Shown one piece after another: positions 42,053 through 50,807 of a DNA stretch of 64,000 nt. The notes below the pieces were generated by a model that had not been told where the DNA came from, ran no database searches, and saw only the letters and a program-made list of their open reading frames with translations. The position numbers and the translations under genes are program-made. This stretch comes from Caldicoprobacter guelmensis. Its GTDB lineage: Bacteria; Bacillota; Clostridia; Caldicoprobacterales; Caldicoprobacteraceae. The stretch lies in contig NZ_JAFBDW010000006.1 in NCBI RefSeq assembly GCF_016908415.1, positions 62,001-126,000 of the forward strand, read 5' to 3'. Numbering within the stretch: position 1 is the first letter of the stretch; the number at the start of each line of letters is the position of its first letter.

Positions 42053-43225
42053 ATGAAGGAATGGAAAAAGTTTGCATTGATAGTAGGAGTATTCCTTGCT
42101 GCCTATTATATACCTTTTTCTCATCCTAGAGTGAGTTCGGCTATACTTGAGGCTTTTTACATGCTCCAGGAATATGCAAGGGAACATGTGCTCTTCTGCC
42201 TGGTACCGGCGCTGTTTATCGCCGGAGCAATTTCAAATTTTATATCCCAGGCAGCTGTCATTAAATATTTTGGCGGTCAAGCCAAAAAATGGGTATCATA
42301 TGCTGTGGCATCGGTTTCGGGCACCATTCTTGCCGTGTGTTCTTGTACCGTTCTCCCGCTGTTTGCGGGGATATACAAGAAGGGTGCTGGTATTGGCCCG
42401 GCTATTGCATTCCTTTACTCAGGACCTGCCATCAATATACTGGCTATCATTCTAACGGCACGCGTTTTGGGATGGGAGCTTGGCGTTGCAAGGGCCGTAG
42501 GTGCTGTGCTTTTTTCTATAATAATAGGCCTTATTATGGCGGCTATATACCGCAGGGAAGATGAGGCTCGCACCAAAAGCTCTATGGCACAGTTTGTGGA
42601 AGAAGCCGAGGGGCGCAGTCCGCTGCAGAGCATTATATACTTTGCCAGCCTTGTATTCATATTGATCTTTGCTGCGTGGGGTAAGCCGACTCAGGATGTG
42701 GGATTTTTCATGGCGGTTTACAAAGTAAAATGGTATTTGACTGCGTTTTTCCTCGTCGTTTTAGGTTATACCCTGATCAAATGGTTTAATCGGGATGAAA
42801 GGATTTCGTGGGTTGAGGCCACCTGGAGCTTTGCAAAACAGATTCTGCCGCTGCTGTTTGGAGGGGTTTTGGTTGCGGGCTTCCTTATGGGAAGGCCCAA
42901 TATCGATGCGGGGATCATTCCTTCCAAATATATCTCGGCTGTAGTTGGAGGTAATTCCCTGTTGGCAAATCTTGTAGCCTCAGTGGTTGGGGCATTCATG
43001 TACTTTGCCACCCTCACCGAAGTGCCTATATTACAGGGGTTACTGGGTTCGGGCATGGGGAAAGGCCCGGCTCTGGCGCTTCTGCTGGCTGGCCCAGCGC
43101 TCAGCCTTCCCAGCATGCTGGTCATAAGGAGCGTGCTGGGGACAAAGAAGACTATTGTATATGTGTCTCTGGTAATCATATTCGCTACCATAACCGGCAT
43201 GATATTTGGTTTTATAGTTGGATAA
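42053..43225 (+). CDS. Permease of the ArsP/YraQ (DUF318) family
   Basis: 390 aa, about nine or ten membrane helices. Diagnostic: AVCSCTVLPLFAGIYKKGAGIGPAIAFLYSGPAINILAI with paired cysteines, and near the end the second repeat PILQGLLGSGMGKGPALALLLAGPALSLPSM. The family includes ArsP, an exporter of organoarsenicals, and permeases of unknown substrate. Situated after arsR and a ferredoxin, a role in arsenic or metal efflux is likely. RBS AAGGAGATG. The 200-bp gap before it (41845-42052) has no gene. Confidence 0.88.
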   Translation: MKEWKKFALIVGVFLAAYYIPFSHPRVSSAILEAFYMLQEYAREHVLFCLVPALFIAGAISNFISQAAVIKYFGGQAKKWVSYAVASVSGTILAVCSCTVLPLFAGIYKKGAGIGPAIAFLYSGPAINILAIILTARVLGWELGVARAVGAVLFSIIIGLIMAAIYRREDEARTKSSMAQFVEEAEGRSPLQSIIYFASLVFILIFAAWGKPTQDVGFFMAVYKVKWYLTAFFLVVLGYTLIKWFNRDERISWVEATWSFAKQILPLLFGGVLVAGFLMGRPNIDAGIIPSKYISAVVGGNSLLANLVASVVGAFMYFATLTEVPILQGLLGSGMGKGPALALLLAGPALSLPSMLVIRSVLGTKKTIVYVSLVIIFATITGMIFGFIVG

Positions 43226-43517
43226 AACTTGTAAGTTGATATATTTTATTTACAGGTGACATAATGTAGTTGTTAAGTGGTGGGTCTGAAGCTTTGATAG
43301 TCAATCGGCATATTATGACTAGATGTTTTCGAAAAGTGTTTGGGAAGTAAAGAGTCGGTATACGATAATTTAAAAGGGAGAATTTACGCAACATTGAAGA
43401 ATGAAGCTTGAAGGGAATTTATGTTTGGGCTTAAAAGTTGACCTCTAAGATAAGCAAAAAATTATGGCTTTGAACTTTTCTAAAATGTAATATGACCTAA
43501 TGGGGAGGTTGAAGTAT

Positions 43518-43757
43518 GTGGATATAAAGATTCTGGGGATAGGATGCCCCAAATGCAAGATGCTTGAGAAAAACGCCCGTGAAGCTGTGAGCGAACTGGG
43601 GATTGACGCTACTATTGAAAAGGTCACAGAAATCGATAAGATTATGGAGTACAATATAATGATGACTCCAGGATTGGTGATCAACGGTAAAGTAAAGGCA
43701 TTTGGTAGGGTACCCGGCAAGGAGGAGATAAAGAAGCTCATACAGGATGAGATGTAG
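43518..43757 (+). CDS. Thioredoxin-like small protein (redox-active disulfide protein 2 family)
   Basis: About 79 aa. Thioredoxin-fold with C-P-K-C near residues 10-13 (DIKILGIGCPKCKMLEKNA), MMTPGLVINGKVKAFGRVPG (the cis-Pro loop) in the second half. Such proteins are often encoded beside ArsP/YraQ permeases and ArsR. I start at GTG 43518 because GGGGAGG lies inside the longer reading frame from 43500. Probably supplies electrons to the permease or to ArsC (inferred). Confidence 0.85.
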   Translation: MDIKILGIGCPKCKMLEKNAREAVSELGIDATIEKVTEIDKIMEYNIMMTPGLVINGKVKAFGRVPGKEEIKKLIQDEM

Positions 43758-43800
43758 TGCTTTATAGTCAGTTTGATTGCGATAATGGGGAGGATTTACC

Positions 43801-44649
43801 GTGTTTAAGCTATTCTTTGCCGGTAAAGATGACCCGTTGCTTCTACAAAACGGCCCTTACAGGCCATTTACCGCTTCACACATTGCTGCAGTGACATTTC
43901 TGTTCATCCTCGTATTTATAGCTGTTCGTAATGTGAGACAGAAGAATGAATATCGTTTGCGGTTTCTGTGGACTGTAAGGGCTTATGTCTTTCTTGTGTT
44001 TCTCAATGTTTTGAGATTTGTTTGGGATGTTTATGCAGGGGTTTTTGACATAAAGGAAGATTTGCCCCTTCAGCTTTGTGGCATACAGATGTTTGCCATC
44101 CCCCTGGCGCTTTTACTGCAACGCAACGAGGGCCAACCGCTTGACCATTCTGATGCATCCAGCTTTGCTGAAACTTCAAGGTGGATCTGGAAGATGGGAG
44201 AATATATGTGTGAATTCGTGTATGCATACGGTACAGTGGGCTTTGTGCTTGCTCTTATACTTCCGCTTCCCACGCTTCGCGAATACCCGGTATTTCATTT
44301 TAGAAGCATTCAAAGCCTGCTTTATCACGCGGCTTTGGGGTTTGTAGCCCTCATGCTCCCTTATTTGAATTATCAACCAAATATTGAAAACGTGAAAAAG
44401 GCATATTCTGTTCTCATGATATGTGCTGTCTTTACAGGTATAGTCAATGCGCTCATAGGAAGCAATTATTTATACACGTCCTATCTTCCCATTGATTTTG
44501 AGCTGTTGCCATGGCCAACGTATCTGCCCTTTTTGTTCGCATTTGCTTTGTTTGTGGGGCGCCTGCCGTATTATGCACATGGATTATTGCAAAAGAAGGT
44601 GTTTGACGATATGGCCCAAGAATTGCGAGCTGGTAAATCTTCGTTTTAG
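43801..44649 (+). CDS. TIGR02206 (YwaF-like) membrane protein
   Basis: 282 aa. Six or seven predicted helices; KEDLPLQLCGIQMFAIPLALLL, YFHFRSIQSLLYHAALGFVAL-like segment and GSNYLYTSYLP are typical of the TIGR02206 family, related to YwaF of Bacillus. Function unknown. An insertion of ~20 polar residues (EGQPLDHSDASSFAETSRWIW) splits the third helix region and could be family variation. GTG start, TGGGGAGG upstream. Possibly coexpressed with the thioredoxin-like gene 43 bp before it. Confidence 0.75.
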   Translation: MFKLFFAGKDDPLLLQNGPYRPFTASHIAAVTFLFILVFIAVRNVRQKNEYRLRFLWTVRAYVFLVFLNVLRFVWDVYAGVFDIKEDLPLQLCGIQMFAIPLALLLQRNEGQPLDHSDASSFAETSRWIWKMGEYMCEFVYAYGTVGFVLALILPLPTLREYPVFHFRSIQSLLYHAALGFVALMLPYLNYQPNIENVKKAYSVLMICAVFTGIVNALIGSNYLYTSYLPIDFELLPWPTYLPFLFAFALFVGRLPYYAHGLLQKKVFDDMAQELRAGKSSF

Positions 44650-44715
44650 GCAAAAAAATTTTTAAAATTTGATTTGACTAAGAAGGATTTTTGAGAAAAA
44701 TGGCGAATATTTTTA

Positions 44716-44824
44716 TTACTAAGAAATTCGCAAAAATATTGAGGTCGATTAAGCGGAATTTATGCGAGGCTGGTACAATTAAATTACATTTTTTTATTAA
44801 CTTACTAAGAAATTCTTAAAAATA
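44716..44824 (+). promoter_or_regulatory. Pair of 23-bp direct repeats bracketing a promoter before the ROK gene
   Basis: TTACTAAGAAATTC-(G/T)-(C/T)-AAAAATA-like units at 44716-44738 and 44802-44824; a partial third copy (ACTAAGAA) at 44677-44684. The second contains the palindrome TAAGAAATTCTTA. An extended -10, TGG-TACAAT (44771-44779), lies between them. Likely operators of the ROK repressor, possibly acting by looping (inferred). Confidence 0.55.
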
Positions 44825-44882
44825 AGCATAAAAACCTTGCAGTATATTATTTAACCAGGGGCTTTTATAGGGGTGAAGTAGT

Positions 44883-46031
44883 TTGAAAAGTAGACATAAT
44901 TTAAAGGAATTAAAAGAGAAGAATAAAAAGATAATCTTGAGCCTTTTGATCAAAAAAGGACCTTTATCCAGGACAGAGATTTCCCAATATACGGGCCTGA
45001 GTCAAACAGCTGTTTCGGACCTAGTTGAGGAACTGATGATGGATCATTTCATTAAAGAAATAGGACCGGGAGAATACACCGGTGGGAGAAGGCCCATATT
45101 ATTGGATTTTAATGCTGAAAATGGCTATGTGGTAGGCATTAGAGTTGCAGAGAATAAAATTAACTCTGTGTTGTTTGACCTTAACATGGGTAAAATTGCA
45201 GAAAAAGAGATCGCATTTGATTACTTTAGTAGTCATAACTTGCATAAGATTTTGATGAGGCATATCCTATCCTTAGAAAAAGAACTCTGTGGTGATGATA
45301 AAAAAATACTTGGGGTTGGCATCTGTTTGGACAGTAATATGAAATTGCTCAATCCCAAAGCGATGTTGGACACTTCTATATCTGCTGAATTTATGTCTCT
45401 TGAGGAAGCATTGACGTTTGAGCTCGGTATTCCGGTGGTTAAAGAACAAGAAATTAACTTAAAAGCTATTGCTGAATATAGGCGTTTGAGTGGTGTTAAT
45501 AATTTAGCGTATTTAGAAATAGATGATAATATCAAGGCTGGTGTTGTCATTAACGGTAAAGTGTTCGAGGGCGGTATAAATTTGGAGCATTTGATTATCG
45601 ACAAGGATGGAGCCGAGTGCCCTGAAGGCCACAGGGGATGTTTAATCTCGCTTATATCGGCAAAAGCCATTATAAAGAAAGCTTTGATTATGATGATAGA
45701 AGAACATGTTGGAATTACAAGTTCTATTACTGACATAGGGGAATTAAATTTAGAAAATTTAAGTGGCTTTTTGAACGAGGCAAAGATAAGTAAGTTGACA
45801 AATGAAGTGGCTGGATATTTCAAAATTGCCCTTTTAAATTTAAAGAATTTGTTGAACATAAAGGCTTTTGTATTGGGAGGAAGGGTTCTGAACCTTTCAG
45901 GGTTGATTGATAGACTAAATTCTGGCTTGGAAGGGGTGATAATCAAAAAAACCAGCGTTAAACACGAGGATATTTTAAGAGAGGTTTCTAGGCTTTCACT
46001 CAAAAAACTTATTGATGTAAAAGGGGGATAA
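44883..46031 (+). CDS. ROK-family transcriptional regulator
   Basis: 382 aa. N-terminal MarR/winged-helix domain (about 1-78: LSRTEISQYTGLSQTAVSDLVEELMMDHFIKE) followed by a ROK sugar-kinase-like fold, residues ~80-375. The ROK zinc motif is present in degenerate form (CPEGHRGCL, near 242-250). It lacks the clean GGT/DGT phosphate-binding residues of active kinases, as in NagC/Mlc/XylR-type repressors. TTG start with AGGGGTGAAG upstream. It heads the downstream group (46034-52145) and is the obvious regulator. Confidence 0.88.
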   Translation: MKSRHNLKELKEKNKKIILSLLIKKGPLSRTEISQYTGLSQTAVSDLVEELMMDHFIKEIGPGEYTGGRRPILLDFNAENGYVVGIRVAENKINSVLFDLNMGKIAEKEIAFDYFSSHNLHKILMRHILSLEKELCGDDKKILGVGICLDSNMKLLNPKAMLDTSISAEFMSLEEALTFELGIPVVKEQEINLKAIAEYRRLSGVNNLAYLEIDDNIKAGVVINGKVFEGGINLEHLIIDKDGAECPEGHRGCLISLISAKAIIKKALIMMIEEHVGITSSITDIGELNLENLSGFLNEAKISKLTNEVAGYFKIALLNLKNLLNIKAFVLGGRVLNLSGLIDRLNSGLEGVIIKKTSVKHEDILREVSRLSLKKLIDVKGG

Positions 46032-46033
46032 CG

Positions 46034-46711
46034 GTGAAATTATCACAAATGCTAAACAAAAATAAGATGACCCTTATTGTCAGTCTTCCACAAAACAGGA
46101 CAGAGTTGGCAGAGGCCGCAGTAAGAGGAGGTGCTGATGCCCTAAAGGTTCATGCTAACGTTTTTCATCAAGCAAGTGGGAATAGGTTTGGTAGCGTTTA
46201 TGAGCAAAGAGAAGTATTCAAGGAATTGCTGGATAGCTTTGAGGTGCCAATAGGGCTTGTCCCAGGTGCACAGGTCTGTGCAAGTCAAGATGAACTCAAG
46301 TTAGCCGAACAGTTAGGTTTTAGTTTTTTGTCTGTGTTTGTTTTTCATATGCCGCTTTACATGCTTGAGACCAAGATGGATAAAATGCTTGCAATAAACG
46401 AATCCTACGATACTGCACACCTTAAAGTGCTCAATAAACTTGATGTGGACATCATAGAAGCAGATGTATTTTCTGATGACAAAAGAGAAAAAATTCACGT
46501 CTCTGACTTATTGAGGTTTGGTCGCATTGTTGAAAGTGTTGATAAACCCGTTGTTGTCCCCACTCAAAGGATCATAGAGCCCGATGAAGTGAAATTTTTA
46601 TATAAGTTGGGCATTAAAGGAATAATGATAGGGGCAATTGTAACGGGTAGTAGTCCAGACAGCATCGAACGTATAACAAGGCAATTTAGGCAAGCTATTG
46701 ATAGTTTATAA
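46034..46711 (+). CDS. TIM-barrel-like protein of unknown function
   Basis: 225 aa, GTG start two bases after the ROK stop. The alternating strand/helix pattern and GADALKVHANVF (end of strand 2), PIGLVPGAQ, IIEADVFSDD, PVVVPTQRII and GIKGIMIGAIVTG (a C-terminal phosphate-binding-type loop) suggest a (beta-alpha)8 barrel acting on a phosphorylated or carboxylated metabolite, reminiscent of NanE epimerases and related barrels. I do not recognise a precise family; enzyme activity is inferred. Confidence 0.55.
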   Translation: MKLSQMLNKNKMTLIVSLPQNRTELAEAAVRGGADALKVHANVFHQASGNRFGSVYEQREVFKELLDSFEVPIGLVPGAQVCASQDELKLAEQLGFSFLSVFVFHMPLYMLETKMDKMLAINESYDTAHLKVLNKLDVDIIEADVFSDDKREKIHVSDLLRFGRIVESVDKPVVVPTQRIIEPDEVKFLYKLGIKGIMIGAIVTGSSPDSIERITRQFRQAIDSL

Positions 46712-46738
46712 TTTTAGAATGGAGGAGGTAAAATTAAT

Positions 46739-48037
46739 ATGCAGGCTGTGTTAATATTGATTCTTTTCTTGGCGGTTGTAGCTTTGATGGTCACAAGAAA
46801 GTTACCCACATTGGTCGCTTTACCGGTTCTGGCAATTGGAATTGCTGCAATAGCAGGTGTACCGCTTAAAATGATTAATCCCGAAACAAAAGCTGATACT
46901 GGTCTTCTGGCACATATTATTGAGGGTGGAGCTACCAGGCTGGCTTCTGCATATGTGGCTGTGATGATTGCTGCGTGGCTGGGCCAAATAATGAATCAAA
47001 CAGGTATTTCAAGAACTATAGTTAAAACGGCTGCTGAGCTGGGTGGGGATAGGCCTTTTATAATAACAGTGTTGGTAACTGCTGCTATAGCTTTGTTGTT
47101 TACCACAGTGGCGGGTCTTGGTGCTGTAATCATGATAGCAAGCATTGCGGTGCCAATACTGTTGTCTGTAGGAGTACCTCCCATGGTGGCGGTTGCGACC
47201 TTTCTGTTTGGGATGGCTATAGGCCTGCAACTTAACATGTCGAATTGGTCATTTTATATCTCTGCTACAGGGGTAACCTTGGATCAGATGAGAAGCTTTG
47301 CGTTAGTTCTTATGGCATTGACAGCGATAACTGCTCTTGTTTTCCTTATTGTAGAGTTTAAGCGACAGGGGCTAAAATTTACGTGGGCACAGAAAATGGA
47401 AACAGAAAAGGAGGATGCAGCCGAGAGAAAAGTAAACTTCTTCGCCCTGTTAACTCCCATTGTACCCATTATCTTTGTTTTAGTATTCAAATGGCCAATT
47501 ATATCGTCTTTCTTGGCAGGAATCATTTACAGCATCATAACAACACAGAGGTCAATTAAAAATGCCCTAGGTGTTGTGATAAAGACAGCATATGATGGTG
47601 TGGCTGATTCGGCTCCTGCAGTACTTTTGATGATTGGTATAGGAATGCTGTTAAATTCTGTAATGCATCCATCAGTGGCAAAAAGCTTGGAACCAGCATT
47701 GAAGAACGTTATTCCTTCCACTCCCATCTTATATGTCGTTTTCTTCAGCGTGCTGGCACCTTTGGCACTATATAGAGGGCCGCTCAATCTGTGGGGTCTC
47801 GGAAGCGGCATAGCTGGACTGATTATAGGCTTGAAAGTTTTACCGCCTACCGCTGTGATGGGGGCTCTGCTTTCCACAGAAAGAATACAGGCAATAGGGG
47901 ACCCTACTAATACGCATAATGTATGGTTAACCAACTATGTAGGCATTGACGTCAACAAGCTCCTCATTAAGTTGTTGCCGTATATATGGGCTTTGTCTGT
48001 TGCTGGTATAATTGCAGCAGCTATTATGTTCTTTTAA
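46739..48037 (+). CDS. Ion-transporter-superfamily permease (GntP / CitMHS / dicarboxylate type)
   Basis: 432 aa, about 11-12 hydrophobic segments, typical size for carboxylate/gluconate uptake proteins. Segments such as TRKLPTLVALPVLAIGIAAIAG at the N-terminus, a repeated-half layout, and APLALYRGPLNLWGLGSGIAGLI near 340-362 fit the ion-transporter superfamily (citrate, gluconate, C4-dicarboxylate transporters). Substrate unknown, but likely an organic acid taken up for catabolism by the neighbouring enzymes. RBS GGAGGAGG before ATG. Confidence 0.7.
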   Translation: MQAVLILILFLAVVALMVTRKLPTLVALPVLAIGIAAIAGVPLKMINPETKADTGLLAHIIEGGATRLASAYVAVMIAAWLGQIMNQTGISRTIVKTAAELGGDRPFIITVLVTAAIALLFTTVAGLGAVIMIASIAVPILLSVGVPPMVAVATFLFGMAIGLQLNMSNWSFYISATGVTLDQMRSFALVLMALTAITALVFLIVEFKRQGLKFTWAQKMETEKEDAAERKVNFFALLTPIVPIIFVLVFKWPIISSFLAGIIYSIITTQRSIKNALGVVIKTAYDGVADSAPAVLLMIGIGMLLNSVMHPSVAKSLEPALKNVIPSTPILYVVFFSVLAPLALYRGPLNLWGLGSGIAGLIIGLKVLPPTAVMGALLSTERIQAIGDPTNTHNVWLTNYVGIDVNKLLIKLLPYIWALSVAGIIAAAIMFF

Positions 48038-48048
48038 GGTTATGGCAA

Positions 48049-48077
48049 GAGGGGTTAAGGTATACCCTTAACCCCTC
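48049..48077. other. Strong hairpin between the permease and hydantoinase genes
   Basis: GAGGGGTTAAGG (48049-48060) and CCTTAACCCCTC (48066-48077) form a perfect 12-bp stem, 5-nt loop. No T tract follows, so it may tune relative expression or mRNA stability inside the operon rather than terminate. Confidence 0.7.
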
Positions 48078-48112
48078 ACTTAAAAGATGTATAACTTTAG
48101 GAGGCGAGAATA

Positions 48113-50260
48113 TTGAAGGTACGAATCGGAATAGATGTTGGAGGAACCTTTACAGATGCAGTTGCAATCGACAATGATACTTATGAGCTGATTGGGACCG
48201 TCAAACTTCCTACAACGCACAACGCCAAAGAGGGCGTGGCTAAGGGTATAGTGGATGTGCTAAAGAAGTTGATGGAAGATTTTAATATAAAGCCTGAGGA
48301 TGTGCTGTTTATAGCTCATGGCACTACGCAGGCTACCAATGCTTTGCTGGAAGGCGATGTAGTTCCTGTAGGCATAATTACTGCAGGAAAGGGCATTGAA
48401 GGCATAAAAGCCAGGAAAGATACAGAAATTGGTGATATAGAGCTGGCGCCAGGAAAAATTTTAAAGACATTCAATGAGTACGTTGAGATAGATGAAAATC
48501 TTGATTCAAAGATTGAGGATGTTTTGAGGAAACTGGCTTTTAAGGGTGTAGGAACAATTGTTGCAGCACAGGCTTTCTCAGTTGATGACCCTACTGTGGA
48601 AAAAAGGATAATGGAATTGGCAGAAAAGAACGGTTTTCCGGCAACGGCGACCCATGAGATAACCAAGCTTTACGGGCTTAAAATAAGGACGCGCACTGCT
48701 GCCATAAATGGCTGTATTATGCCTAAAATGATAGAGACCGCCAATATGACCGAGGAGAGCGTAAAAAAGGCAGGTATAAAAGCGCAACTCATGATTATGA
48801 GATGTGATGGCGGTGTGATGGATATAGCAGAAGTGAAGAAAAGGCCTGTGCTTACCATCCTTTCTGGACCCGCTGCTGGTGTAGCAGGTGCTCTAATGTA
48901 TGAAAAGATTTCGGACGGGATTTTCCTTGAGGTTGGCGGTACAAGTACTGATATTTCTGCTATAAAAAACGGCAAAGTGGTTGTTGATTATGCCGAGATA
49001 GGTGGGCATAAGACGTATATCAATTCTTTGGACGTAAGGACGGTTGGCATAGCGGGAGGTAGCATGGTTAGGCTGGGAGAGAAAGACATTGAAGATGTTG
49101 GCCCACGTAGCGCTCATATTGCTGGATTGCCTTATGCTGTGTATAGTGACCCTGAGGAGATTGTGGAGCCTCAGGTAGTGTACATTAAACCTAAAGAAGG
49201 AGATCCAGACAATTATATCGCTATAAAGAGTAAGAATGGCAAGATGTATGCGGTGACAGTATCGTGTGCTGCCAATATTTTAGGATATGTCAAGCCTGGG
49301 GATTATGCTCATGGAAATGTAGAAGCGGCAAGGAGAGCGTTTGAACCTATAGCAAAGAAGTTAAATAAAACAGTTGAGGAAGTTGCTAAAAGGATAATGG
49401 ATATAGCGTGCAATAAAGTGGGTAAGGTCGTTGAGCAATTGTTGCTAGAATATGAAATGGACAAGGATATGACGGTGCTGGTGGGTGGAGGTGGTGGTTG
49501 TACTTCTATAGTGCCTTATCTTGCAGAAACGATGAAGATGAAATACAAGATAGCCAAAAATGCACAGGTAATCTCCACTATAGGAGTAGCGCTTGCAATG
49601 GTGAGGGAAACGGTAGAGAGAACCATTCCTAATCCCACCGAAAAGGATATATTAGCTGTAAGGAATGAAGCAAGGGAGGCTGTAATTAAGGCTGGGGCTT
49701 TGGAAAGCACAGTTGAAATATTTGTTGAAGTGGATGTACAAAGGAATATAGTGAGAGCTATTGCAACAGGGACCACAGAGCTGCGTTCCAAGGATGTATT
49801 AAAGAGAAACGTGACAGAAGAGGACATAATAAGGGTTGCATGCGATTCTTTGAGAGCAAATCCTTCTGATGTAAGAATAATAGCTTCCACAGGATATATG
49901 CATGTTGTCAAAGGTAAAGTAGAGCAAAAGAGATTTTTTGGCATCTTAACTAAAAGGATGGAACCGATAAGGGTAATAGATCAAGAAGGGGTTATAAGGC
50001 TTCAAAGGAACAATGGAAAGGTTTATGAAGCTACAGCAGGAAACTTGGAAAGCACGCTTGAACAGGTTTTGGACCAAACCATATCTTATGGTGATGGGGG
50101 AGCTGAGATACCTGACTGTTTTTTGGTTTTATCAAACAGATTAGTGGATTTGTCAAGCCTCATAGACAAACAGCAGATTGTATCGCTGGCAAGGGCGGAG
50201 GTAAACGGTGTTTCTGCCAATGAAAAGGTAATAATCATTTTAAGCAAAAGGGGTAGCTGA
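48113..50260 (+). CDS. Hydantoinase/5-oxoprolinase family protein (HyuA-like)
   Basis: 715 aa. N-terminal Hydant_A_N domain (GIDVGGTFTDAVAIDN with the ATP-binding loop near residues 6-21; LFIAHGTTQATNALLEGDVVPVGIITAGKG) and Hydantoinase_A domain (about 190-500: ILSGPAAGVAGAL, LEVGGTSTDISAI, GGGGGCTSIVPYLAE near 458-472). Related enzymes use ATP to open lactam or hydantoin rings, or to activate acetone. No separate HyuB (large partner) gene is present, so this may act alone or on an unusual substrate. TTG start, TAGGAGGCG upstream. Confidence 0.85.
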   Translation: MKVRIGIDVGGTFTDAVAIDNDTYELIGTVKLPTTHNAKEGVAKGIVDVLKKLMEDFNIKPEDVLFIAHGTTQATNALLEGDVVPVGIITAGKGIEGIKARKDTEIGDIELAPGKILKTFNEYVEIDENLDSKIEDVLRKLAFKGVGTIVAAQAFSVDDPTVEKRIMELAEKNGFPATATHEITKLYGLKIRTRTAAINGCIMPKMIETANMTEESVKKAGIKAQLMIMRCDGGVMDIAEVKKRPVLTILSGPAAGVAGALMYEKISDGIFLEVGGTSTDISAIKNGKVVVDYAEIGGHKTYINSLDVRTVGIAGGSMVRLGEKDIEDVGPRSAHIAGLPYAVYSDPEEIVEPQVVYIKPKEGDPDNYIAIKSKNGKMYAVTVSCAANILGYVKPGDYAHGNVEAARRAFEPIAKKLNKTVEEVAKRIMDIACNKVGKVVEQLLLEYEMDKDMTVLVGGGGGCTSIVPYLAETMKMKYKIAKNAQVISTIGVALAMVRETVERTIPNPTEKDILAVRNEAREAVIKAGALESTVEIFVEVDVQRNIVRAIATGTTELRSKDVLKRNVTEEDIIRVACDSLRANPSDVRIIASTGYMHVVKGKVEQKRFFGILTKRMEPIRVIDQEGVIRLQRNNGKVYEATAGNLESTLEQVLDQTISYGDGGAEIPDCFLVLSNRLVDLSSLIDKQQIVSLARAEVNGVSANEKVIIILSKRGS

Positions 50261-50262
50261 AA

Positions 50263-50796
50263 TTGGTACCGTCTGTGTTTTTAGAGAAGCATGAATTGAT
50301 TGAGCAGGAATTAAAAATGGACTTGTATTATGATAGAATAGCCTCAAGCTCGCTGATGGAGGAGTTGGCAGAATTAGCATGGACAAGGGGAATTGAGCAA
50401 GGCAAGAGATTAAAAGGAAATGATATAAATGAGTTGATATTGAGTCATGGGATAAAGGTTGAAGTTGATGAGTTAATGTATAGTTTCAAATATGCAATAT
50501 TTAGCACTTGTGCGATAAACAGCAGAACTATTACATTGTATAAGAGAAATATACAGCAGGTTTTTATACCTTTAATTCCCGATAAATATTCGCAGTGGAA
50601 AGACTATGAGAAAGCCATAAGTCTATTTTTGTGCCATGAATATTTTCATTTTCTTGAAGCTAATTGTATAGGGTGGACAAGTGCCATTAAGAAAATTGAT
50701 GTCAGGTTTGGCCTTATAAAGCTTAAAAGGGAGCTTAAGGCTTTGAGTGAGATTGCAGCACATGCTTTTGTCAAAGAATTTTACAATATATGGTAA
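50263..50796 (+). CDS. Unrecognised protein with an HExxH zinc-peptidase-like motif
   Basis: 177 aa. TTG start two bases after hyuA. The middle carries LFLCHEYFHFLEAN (about residues 124-137), matching H-E-x-x-H, the zinc site of many metallopeptidases; a downstream ALSEIAAHAFVKEF (about 160-173) offers a Glu/His like the third ligand helix. The N-terminal half is helical with no known domain. Proteolytic activity is only inferred from the motif; it could equally be a structural Zn protein. It lies between hyuA and a FAD enzyme, overlapping the latter's upstream region, and is presumably cotranscribed. Confidence 0.55.
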   Translation: MVPSVFLEKHELIEQELKMDLYYDRIASSSLMEELAELAWTRGIEQGKRLKGNDINELILSHGIKVEVDELMYSFKYAIFSTCAINSRTITLYKRNIQQVFIPLIPDKYSQWKDYEKAISLFLCHEYFHFLEANCIGWTSAIKKIDVRFGLIKLKRELKALSEIAAHAFVKEFYNIW

Positions 50797-50807
50797 GAGG
50801 TGATAGT

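Noticed and set aside
45233..46003. 256-codon minus-strand ORF inside the ROK gene
   Set aside because: Antisense shadow; no ribosome binding site or recognisable domain.
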